13,200 nt of DNA from Acidobacteriaceae bacterium (GTDB lineage: Bacteria > Acidobacteriota > Terriglobia > Terriglobales > Acidobacteriaceae), in NCBI GenBank assembly GCA_003133425.1, contig PKXI01000188.1:16990-30189 (forward strand). The letters run 5' to 3'. A program made the translations under genes and the position numbers. The notes beneath the pieces were generated by a model. The model was not told the origin of the DNA. It made no database searches and saw only the letters and a list, made by a program, of their open reading frames with translations. How positions within the stretch are numbered: position 1 is the stretch's first letter; each line of letters starts with the position of its first letter. Shown piece by piece: positions 7,948 through 13,200 of the stretch.

Positions 7948-8499
7948 TCAATGCGCCATGATGGGAACAGAGGCGCTGTGATCTTCCCACGCCAGGGTGA
8001 GTGTGCCGTTGCCACCGCCGCCATCTTTGATGGTGTAAACCAGGTTCTCCACCATTGCCGGCGGCTTGCTCATGGTCATCTTGGTTTTGCCCAGATCCTG
8101 GCTGCCGTCGTATGCCAAGCCCCATTGTCCGGTCTGCTTGTTCACGATCAGGGTCCAGTTGTCGGGGTCGGAGATGTCGACGAACAGCGTGTACGTCCCG
8201 GCCGGTACCATCACATCGCCGATCATGATGTCGCCTTCGGCTTTAATCGTGGTGGCGGCATTGGCGCCCCCGCGCCAAACAGGGTAGTGGGGATTGTGGC
8301 TGATGAGCCCGTCTTTGGTGAAGATTGCGCCCTCGCGGCCCTTGACGCCGGGAGAGCTGTAAGTAATGGTGATGGCCTTGCCGCCAAGGGTGGCCGATGC
8401 GGTGGCTGGCGGACTCGCCGGGGGTTTTTTCGGGGCAGTCTGAGCGAGCAACGGGAAGGCGGCAATGAATGCCGCAGCAAGAAGAATTCGATGGTTCAT
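7948..8499 (-). CDS. Exported DUF2911 domain protein
   Basis: A 183-residue protein starting at the ATG at 8499, chosen because AAGGAG lies about 9 bases upstream and a signal peptide follows at once (MNHRILLAAAFIAAFPLLA, cleavage near residues 19-21). Longer in-frame starts would put 39 unlikely residues ahead of it. The mature part matches DUF2911: YSSPGVKGREGAIF, then PVWRGGANAATTI, then VPAGTYTLFVDISD, WTLIVNKQTGQWG and a C-terminal beta-rich segment ending in a VP motif. The family is a small beta-rich exported domain without known function, common in Bacteroidota and Acidobacteriota. No catalytic residues are evident. It is transcribed divergently from prpB, 146 bp away, so the two may share regulatory DNA, but nothing ties it to propionate metabolism. 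Confidence 0.87.
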   Translation of the reverse strand: MNHRILLAAAFIAAFPLLAQTAPKKPPASPPATASATLGGKAITITYSSPGVKGREGAIFTKDGLISHNPHYPVWRGGANAATTIKAEGDIMIGDVMVPAGTYTLFVDISDPDNWTLIVNKQTGQWGLAYDGSQDLGKTKMTMSKPPAMVENLVYTIKDGGGGNGTLTLAWEDHSASVPIMAH

Positions 8500-8531
8500 G
8501 GTGATTTTCTCCTTCAGGCAGAGCCGTGCTT

Positions 8532-8539
8532 TTTGCAAA
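8532..8539. promoter_or_regulatory. TTTGCAAA palindrome in the prpB/DUF2911 divergent region
   Basis: An exact 8-bp palindrome, nested in TGCTTT-TTGC-AAAGCA (8527-8542), 106 bp upstream of prpB. The same octamer is, from memory, the core of the site bound by the actinobacterial propionate/acetate regulators PrpR and RamB. No such regulator is encoded here and the organism does not look actinobacterial, so this may be coincidence. Confidence 0.25.
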
Positions 8540-8544
8540 GCAGG

Positions 8545-8583
8545 CCCAACCGGACGATTGTCGCACCATCCGCCCCGGTTGGG
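8545..8583. repeat. 9-bp perfect inverted repeat, candidate operator
   Basis: CCCAACCGG (8545-8553) and CCGGTTGGG (8575-8583) are exact reverse complements with a 21-bp spacer, centred about 82 bp upstream of the prpB start and 65 bp from the DUF2911 start. Half-sites two to three helical turns apart fit a dimeric or looping regulator; a leader hairpin is also possible. Confidence 0.4.
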
Positions 8584-8645
8584 AAACCGTCTAACAGTGA
8601 ATAAGCCGGCGTCCATCCTGTTATGATGCCGCCGAGGGAAGAAGC

Positions 8646-9548
8646 GTGGCTGACCAAGGAAAACTGAGCTCGCCGGGGGCCCGGTTTCGGCAGGCCGTCG
8701 CTGAAGAGAAACCGCTCCAGGTGGCCGGCGCCATCAACGCCTATACCGCGCGTCTTGCCGAGGCCACCGGGTTTCGCGCGCTCTATCTATCTGGCGGAGG
8801 CGTGGCTGCAAACTCGCTTGGGCTTCCCGACCTGGGCATCAGCACCATGGAAGACGTGCTGACCGACGTCCGCCGCATTACCGGCGCCATTTCCCTGCCG
8901 CTCCTCGTAGATATAGATACCGGTTGGGGCGGAGCCTTCAATATTGCCCGGACGATTCGTTCCATGATCAATGCGGGCGCGGCCGCGGTGCACATCGAAG
9001 ACCAGGTGGGAGCCAAGCGCTGCGGACACCGGCCCGGCAAGGAACTGGTCGCCTCCCAAGAGATGGTGGACCGCATCAAGGCGGCCGTCGATGCCCGTAC
9101 GGACGAGCAGTTTGTGATTATGGCCCGGACTGATTCACTTGCGAATGAGGGGCTGGCAGCGGCGATTGAGCGGGCCCAGGCCTACGTGGCCGCGGGCGCC
9201 GACATGATTTTTGCCGAGGCGGTTACTGAGCTGCCCATGTATAGCGAATGCCGCAAGGCCGTTGGTGTGCCGATCCTCGCCAACATTACGGAGTTTGGCC
9301 AGACGCCGCTCTTCACGCGCGACGAGCTGGGTGGGGCTGGCGTCGACATCATCCTCTACTGCTGCGCGGCCTACCGCGCGATGAATGCCGCGGCTCTGAA
9401 AGTCTACGAGACCATCCGTAATGAGGGAACCCAGAAGAGCGTAGTCCCGCTGATGCAGTCTCGCGCCGACCTCTACAAATTTCTCGACTACCATGCGTAC
9501 GAGAAAAAGCTGGATGACCTGTTCGCCAGGGATAAAAAATCGGAGTAG
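8646..9548 (+). CDS. prpB: 2-methylisocitrate lyase PrpB
   Basis: A 300-residue cytoplasmic enzyme of the isocitrate lyase/PEP mutase superfamily that splits 2-methylisocitrate into pyruvate and succinate, the last step of the methylcitrate cycle. Visible are YLSGGG (47-52), the Mg-site Asp pair in LLVDIDTG (Asp89 and Asp91), HIEDQ with Glu118, and the active-site loop KRCGH (124-128) with catalytic Cys126. The KRCGHRPGK wording and the C-terminal KLDDLFAR, together with prpC and prpD next door, separate it from isocitrate lyase and from oxaloacetate decarboxylase relatives. Translation starts at a GTG at 8646, with GAGGG seven bases upstream; no earlier in-frame ATG is present. It is the first gene of a prpBCD operon, 47 bp before prpC. 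Confidence 0.95.
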   Translation: MADQGKLSSPGARFRQAVAEEKPLQVAGAINAYTARLAEATGFRALYLSGGGVAANSLGLPDLGISTMEDVLTDVRRITGAISLPLLVDIDTGWGGAFNIARTIRSMINAGAAAVHIEDQVGAKRCGHRPGKELVASQEMVDRIKAAVDARTDEQFVIMARTDSLANEGLAAAIERAQAYVAAGADMIFAEAVTELPMYSECRKAVGVPILANITEFGQTPLFTRDELGGAGVDIILYCCAAYRAMNAAALKVYETIRNEGTQKSVVPLMQSRADLYKFLDYHAYEKKLDDLFARDKKSE

Positions 9549-9585
9549 ACACTTCCCGCATTCATCTATTAGCTTGATGCTCTCT

Positions 9586-9590
9586 GGAGG
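9586..9590 (+). promoter_or_regulatory. Ribosome binding site of prpC
   Basis: GGAGG, five bases before the ATG at 9596, fixes the prpC start. Confidence 0.85.
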
Positions 9591-9595
9591 TCTCC

Positions 9596-10768
9596 ATGAG
9601 CGAAACCGGAACTGCCCCTGCCGCATTCAAACCCAAGAAGTCCGTCGCCCTGTCTGGCACGCCCGCCGGGGAGACCGCGCTGTGCACGGTGGGCCGCAGC
9701 GGCAACGACCTGCACTATCGCGGGTACGACATTGTCGACCTTGCCGCGCATTGCGAGTTTGAGGAAGTGGCGCACCTACTGGTCCATGGCAGACTGCCCA
9801 ACGCACGTGAACTCGCCGCCTACAAGGAAAGACTGGTGGGGCTGCGCTGGCTGCCCGAGGAAGTAACGCAGGCGCTGGAATTGCTGCCGCCGCGCGCGCA
9901 TCCGATGGATGTGCTGCGCACCGGCGTGAGCGTGATGGGATGCATTCGGCCTGAGGGCCAGGAGCATGGCGAGTCTGGATCGCGCGCCATTGCTGACACG
10001 CTGCTGGCTGCGCAGCCCTCGATGTTGCTCTACTGGCACCGTTTTGCGCACGACGGCAAGCGCATCGACGTTGAAACGCCCCTGGACTCAAAATCCGATT
10101 CCATCGCCGCGCATTTTCTTCACCTGCTGCATGGCAAAGCGCCCAGCCCCCTGTGGACAGCGGCCATGCAAGCGTCGCTGATTCTTTACGCCGAGCACGA
10201 ATTCAATGCTTCCACTTTCACAGCGCGCGTCATCGCCGGAACGGGCTCCGACATGTACTCTTCCATCGCCGGCGCTATTGGTGCGCTCAAAGGTCCCAAG
10301 CACGGCGGCGCCAACGAAGTCGCGCTCGAAATTCAAACCCGCTACGCAACTCCCGATGAGGCCGAGGCCGACATACGCCGCCGCGTCGCCAACAAAGAAG
10401 TCATCATCGGCTTCGGGCATCCTGTTTACACCATCAGCGATCCACGCAGCGACATTGTCAAGGAAGTTGCCCGCAACCTTGCTGCTGCTGCCGGCGACAT
10501 GCAGCTCTTCTCTATCGCGGAACGCATTGAAGACACCATGCGCGACGCCAAGAACATGTTTCCCAACCTCGACTGGTACTCGGCCGTGGCTTATCACCTT
10601 ATGGGCATACCGGTCGAACTGTTTACGCCGCTGTTCGTGATCGCGCGCACGGCGGGCTGGTCGGCGCACGTTATCGAACAGCGCCAGAGCGGCAAGATCA
10701 TTCGGCCTTCGGCTGTCTATACTGGCCCGGAGAATCTGGAATTCGTGCCGATCGGCGAACGGACCTAG
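9596..10768 (+). CDS. prpC: 2-methylcitrate synthase PrpC
   Basis: A 390-residue type I citrate synthase-fold enzyme that condenses propionyl-CoA with oxaloacetate. The N-terminus carries the PrpC-typical [10 protein letters not shown] and [14 protein letters not shown]. Active-site residues are in place: His201 in AEHEFNAS, His236 in GPKHGGANE, His275 in GFGHPVY and the catalytic Asp326 in FPNLDWYSA; the CoA-side segment [14 protein letters not shown] follows. As remembered, the wording is close to enterobacterial PrpC rather than to GltA, and the flanking prpB and prpD support methylcitrate synthase. Many such enzymes also accept acetyl-CoA, so some citrate synthase activity is possible. 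The ATG at 9596 has a strong GGAGG. It is 35 bp before prpD. Confidence 0.96.
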   Translation: MSETGTAPAAFKPKKSVALSGTPAGETALCTVGRSGNDLHYRGYDIVDLAAHCEFEEVAHLLVHGRLPNARELAAYKERLVGLRWLPEEVTQALELLPPRAHPMDVLRTGVSVMGCIRPEGQEHGESGSRAIADTLLAAQPSMLLYWHRFAHDGKRIDVETPLDSKSDSIAAHFLHLLHGKAPSPLWTAAMQASLILYAEHEFNASTFTARVIAGTGSDMYSSIAGAIGALKGPKHGGANEVALEIQTRYATPDEAEADIRRRVANKEVIIGFGHPVYTISDPRSDIVKEVARNLAAAAGDMQLFSIAERIEDTMRDAKNMFPNLDWYSAVAYHLMGIPVELFTPLFVIARTAGWSAHVIEQRQSGKIIRPSAVYTGPENLEFVPIGERT

Positions 10769-10792
10769 AAACAGATAAACCTTCGATTGCAT

Positions 10793-10798
10793 AAGGAG
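10793..10798 (+). promoter_or_regulatory. Ribosome binding site of prpD
   Basis: AAGGAG, five bases before a GTG at 10804, decides that GTG as the start of prpD. Confidence 0.85.
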
Positions 10799-10803
10799 AT
10801 TGC

Positions 10804-12261
10804 GTGTCCTCTCACATAAGCAATGAACGTCCCGCGCCTGACAAAGTCCTGACCGACATCGCCGACTATGCGCTGAGTTACAAGATCGGCAGCGAGTTGG
10901 CATACACGACGGCGCAGTATTGCCTTATGGACACGCTGGGCTGCGGCCTGGAAGCACTCGAGTATCCGGCTTGCACGCGCCTGCTGGGTCCGATCGTGGC
11001 TGGCACCGTGGTTCCCAATGGTGCGCGTGTTCCCGGCACGGGGTATCAGCTCGACCCAGTGCAGGCGGCCTTTAACATTGGCGCCATGATTCGCTGGCTC
11101 GACTTCAACGACACGTGGCTGGCCGCCGAGTGGGGACATCCTTCCGACAACCTGGGCGGAATTCTCGCCGTCGCTGACTGGCTCTCGCGCAGCCCTGCAG
11201 ACGGCAGACCTTCGGTGAAAATGCGGGACGTGCTGACAGGCATGATCAAGGCCCACGAGATACAAGGCTGCATCGCGCTTGAAAACTCGTTCAACAAAGT
11301 TGGCCTCGATCACGTGGTGCTCGTCAAGGTTGCATCCACTGCCGTTGTCTGCCAGTTGCTTGGACTTACGCGCGAGCAGACCATCGCTGCGCTCTCGCTG
11401 GCCTGGGTTGACGGCCAGAGCCTGCGCACCTATCGCCATGCGCCCAATACGGGCTCGCGCAAAAGCTGGGCGGCAGGCGACGCAACCAGCCGCGCGGTGC
11501 GCCTGGCGCTGATGGCCCGCGCCGGGGAGATGTGCTACCCCTCCGCGCTCACCGCAAAAACGTGGGGATTCTACGACGTTTCTTTCAAGGGCCGCGAGTT
11601 CGACTTTCAGCGCCCCTACGGTTCCTACGTAATGGAGAATGTGCTTTTCAAGATCAGCTTCCCTGCCGAGTTTCATGCGCAGACAGCGGTTGAAGCCGCC
11701 ATGATACTGCGCACGCAGCTGCAGAAACTTGGCAAGTCCGCCGAGGACATTCGCTCCATTACGATTCGCACTCACGAGGCCTGCCTGCGCATTATCGACA
11801 AGAAAGGCCCGCTTGCCAATCCCGCCGATCGCGACCACTGCGTGCAATACATGGTTGCTATTCCGCTTCTGTTTGGCAGGCTCACTGCCGCCGACTACGA
11901 AGACAAAGTCGCCGCAGATCCGATATTTGGTCCGCGTATCGACGCGCTCCGCGCCAAGATTGTCTGTGTTGAAGAGCCGGCCTTCACCGCCGATTATCAC
12001 GACCCCGACAAGCGCTCGATCGCCAACGCACTTCGTGTTGTTCTCGAAGATGGCACTGTGCTGGATGAGACAGTTGAGTTCCCCATCGGGCATCGCCGCC
12101 GCCGCGAAGAAGGATTGCCTTTGTTAGTTGAGAAATTCAAGACCAACTTGCGGCGCCGGTTTCCGGAAGAGCAGCAAAAACGGATTCTCGATGCATCACT
12201 TGACCGGAAACGCCTCGAAGCTATGCCTGTTAGCGAATACGTGGATTTATACGTCCCTTAG
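10804..12261 (+). CDS. prpD: 2-methylcitrate dehydratase PrpD
   Basis: A 485-residue MmgE/PrpD-family enzyme, nearly the length of E. coli PrpD, that dehydrates 2-methylcitrate to 2-methyl-cis-aconitate. Long conserved stretches are recognisable: [16 protein letters not shown], the active-site segment [70 protein letters not shown], and [20 protein letters not shown], with [20 protein letters not shown] and the C-terminal EYVDLYVP. The fold is iron-free, unlike AcnD. The rehydration to 2-methylisocitrate needs an aconitase, which is not in this window. The start is a GTG with AAGGAG five bases upstream. It is the last gene of the operon; a very strong hairpin follows 62 bp after the stop. Confidence 0.96.
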   Translation: MSSHISNERPAPDKVLTDIADYALSYKIGSELAYTTAQYCLMDTLGCGLEALEYPACTRLLGPIVAGTVVPNGARVPGTGYQLDPVQAAFNIGAMIRWLDFNDTWLAAEWGHPSDNLGGILAVADWLSRSPADGRPSVKMRDVLTGMIKAHEIQGCIALENSFNKVGLDHVVLVKVASTAVVCQLLGLTREQTIAALSLAWVDGQSLRTYRHAPNTGSRKSWAAGDATSRAVRLALMARAGEMCYPSALTAKTWGFYDVSFKGREFDFQRPYGSYVMENVLFKISFPAEFHAQTAVEAAMILRTQLQKLGKSAEDIRSITIRTHEACLRIIDKKGPLANPADRDHCVQYMVAIPLLFGRLTAADYEDKVAADPIFGPRIDALRAKIVCVEEPAFTADYHDPDKRSIANALRVVLEDGTVLDETVEFPIGHRRRREEGLPLLVEKFKTNLRRRFPEEQQKRILDASLDRKRLEAMPVSEYVDLYVP

Positions 12262-12293
12262 ATTGTTTTGGACATAATCACGGTCTCAAACAC

Positions 12294-12325
12294 CATCACT
12301 CCAAAGGAGGTGATGTCGTCATCAC
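12294..12325 (+). promoter_or_regulatory. Extended Shine-Dalgarno-like sequence within alternative hairpins
   Basis: AAAGGAGGTGAT (12303-12314) is complementary over 12 bases to the usual 3' end of bacterial 16S rRNA. It is enclosed in a hairpin: CATCACTCC (12294-12302) pairs with GGAGGTGATG (12306-12315, one bulged G) around an AAA loop. A second possible stem, GTGATG (12310-12315) with CATCAC (12320-12325), excludes the first. The only nearby ATG (12313) overlaps the motif and is too close to be its start codon. It lies 32 bp after prpD; function unknown. Confidence 0.45.
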
Positions 12326-12365
12326 AAACACAAAACGCGGACCGAAGTCCGCGTTTTGTGTTTGT
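12324..12365. terminator. Perfect 19-bp hairpin, bidirectional terminator
   Basis: The 19 bases 12324-12342 are exactly complementary in reverse to 12347-12365 around a CGAA tetraloop. The inner half is GC-rich (ACGCGGAC / GTCCGCGT) and the outer half A/T-rich, so each strand ends the stem in a T-rich arm (GTTTTGTGTTTGT). It sits between the prpD stop and the stop of the convergent oxidoreductase gene (12382), 16 bp from the latter, and probably terminates both. Confidence 0.88.
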
Positions 12366-12381
12366 TGATTGTCGATTTGAT

Positions 12382-13200
12382 TTATGCTGTGACGGGAACC
12401 GGTCCGGCAATCCGCTCCCTTACCAATTCGTGCCCGCGCGTGAACAACTCTTCCTGCGAAAGCTTGCCTGCATCTACGTCGGCCAGAATCGCCTTCTGCG
12501 CGAGGTATTCCTTGTTGACGATGCCTGCCTTCGATTGCAGCATGCGCCACGCCTTGCGCCGCTCCACGCAGAACATCACCAGTTGCCGACTCAGCGCGCG
12601 GTACTCTGTCTTGCCGCCTTCGTCGTAGGTGATGTACACGCCGAAGTCGGGGATGTATGCTCGGTGTCCCGGTTTCACGTAGTAACGGTAGACCACATCC
12701 TGCTGCGTGATGCGCACCAGCATGTTGTCCAGCGGAATCATGGTTGCCGCCACTTCAGGCTTGATCTTCTTAAGGTGGTTGCGGAAGCGCGCTTCAGTGG
12801 TGCACCAGTGCGCAACGGTGTAACGTGAAACCTCGCCGGTTACCTTCGACTTCGTCTCATACCAATCGAGATCGATGGAAGGATTGCCCTTGAGATCCAG
12901 CGCTTCCTGGTAGGTCTCGCCCAAGCGCGGATTGAAGACGAACTCCGGTGCGCCGCGCGAGTCGCGTACGCGCTGCGCCTGGAAGAGCGCCATGTCGTCG
13001 GCTACGCCATGCTCCGGCTGGCACGTGGTGAATGCCTGCAGGAACATCGTTCCGCGATACTCCAGACCGTCGAGGATTGCGCGATAGAGCTTCGGCGCGT
13101 TGGCCATTGAGACCTGCGCGACGAAGGGCGATCCGTGTCCGGCCAGGAACGTTTCTGCAACCGTCTTCTTCTCCGTGTTCTTGCCTTGTGTGGCGGAGCC
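12382..13200 (-). CDS. 2-oxoacid (pyruvate):ferredoxin oxidoreductase-like protein, C-terminal fragment
   Basis: An open frame of 272 residues enters from the window edge, so the gene begins beyond 13200. The first ~110 residues resemble the end of the thiamine-diphosphate domain of pyruvate:ferredoxin oxidoreductase: GSATQGKNTEKKT at the place of the usual NTGGQ-S-KAT stretch, then PFVAQVSMANAPKLYRAI (compare YVAQVA in the family), FLQAFTTCQPEHG (compare AYAPCINHG) and an FNPRLGETYQ-ALDLKGNPSIDLDW segment like the family's R-x-P-KNPL-LDS end. About 160 further residues do not match what I remember of standard enzymes. Such proteins oxidise a 2-oxoacid with CoA to acyl-CoA, passing electrons to ferredoxin. 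No 4Fe-4S cysteine cluster is visible in this part. An internal ATG at 13107 is not the start, because homology continues upstream of it. Substrate is unknown. Confidence 0.68.
   Translation of the reverse strand, partial: GSATQGKNTEKKTVAETFLAGHGSPFVAQVSMANAPKLYRAILDGLEYRGTMFLQAFTTCQPEHGVADDMALFQAQRVRDSRGAPEFVFNPRLGETYQEALDLKGNPSIDLDWYETKSKVTGEVSRYTVAHWCTTEARFRNHLKKIKPEVAATMIPLDNMLVRITQQDVVYRYYVKPGHRAYIPDFGVYITYDEGGKTEYRALSRQLVMFCVERRKAWRMLQSKAGIVNKEYLAQKAILADVDAGKLSQEELFTRGHELVRERIAGPVPVTA

Noticed and set aside
8622..8627. TATGAT as a -10 box for prpB.
   Set aside because: A start site there would place the 5' end at or inside the ribosome binding site, and no -35-like hexamer lies at normal spacing.
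10088..10903. A 271-residue minus-strand frame opposite prpC.
   Set aside because: Shadow of prpC with composition typical of antisense translation and no recognisable domain.
10765..12093. A 442-residue open frame on the minus strand opposite prpD.
   Set aside because: It is fully antisense to a clearly recognised prpD; long antisense frames are expected in GC-rich genes with strong third-position bias, and the translation shows no family motif.
12268..12828. A plus-strand frame of up to 186 residues beginning around the extended Shine-Dalgarno-like motif.
   Set aside because: It passes through the terminator hairpin and then lies antisense to the oxidoreductase gene. The ATG at 12313 overlaps the Shine-Dalgarno-like bases, so initiation there is unlikely.

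Overview
The window is a stretch of ordinary-looking, high-GC, densely coding bacterial chromosome with eight complete genes and a partial gene at each end. I see no mobile element, tRNA, rRNA or CRISPR array. The gene mix (MutS2, an FmdB-type zinc ribbon with a long acidic/serine tail, a secreted GH35 beta-galactosidase, an exported DUF2911 protein, a methylcitrate operon and a divergent pyruvate:ferredoxin oxidoreductase) and the base composition would suit a heterotrophic Acidobacteriota member. That assignment rests on remembered family resemblance only and is not proven by the sequence.

Layout. Position 2-703 (+) is the C-terminal end of a ClpB-type disaggregase; it ends at a strong hairpin terminator (722-752) that also faces the oncoming leftward genes. 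The leftward block runs from about 8499 down to 772: a DUF2911 exported protein (8499-7948), a secreted GH35 beta-galactosidase (7740-5275), an FmdB-type zinc-ribbon protein (5187-4816), a DAACS-family carboxylate/amino-acid:cation symporter (4721-3303) and MutS2 (3246-772). Gaps of 87-207 bp separate most of these, so several transcripts are likely; symporter and mutS2 are only 56 bp apart and may be co-transcribed.

A 146-bp divergent intergenic region (8500-8645) separates this block from a rightward prpB-prpC-prpD operon (8646-12261). The three genes have short gaps and clear ribosome binding sites. Together they encode 2-methylcitrate synthase, 2-methylcitrate dehydratase and 2-methylisocitrate lyase, i.e. 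conversion of propionyl-CoA plus oxaloacetate to pyruvate plus succinate. No prpR, prpE, acnD or prpF is in the window. The operon ends at a perfect 19-bp hairpin (12324-12365) that also serves the convergent partial gene at 13200-12382, the C-terminal part of a 2-oxoacid:ferredoxin oxidoreductase-like protein.

No intergenic gap exceeds 300 bp; the largest (7741-7947, 207 bp) holds a 47-nt near-palindrome. I did not find a clear undescribed multi-gene system. The items most worth checking are: the prpD 3' region, where a 12-base match to the complement of the 16S rRNA 3' end lies inside mutually exclusive hairpins with no usable start codon after it; the symporter, whose residues at the usual cation sites are replaced; the divergent oxidoreductase with an extended C-terminus; and the inverted repeats between the DUF2911 gene and prpB.
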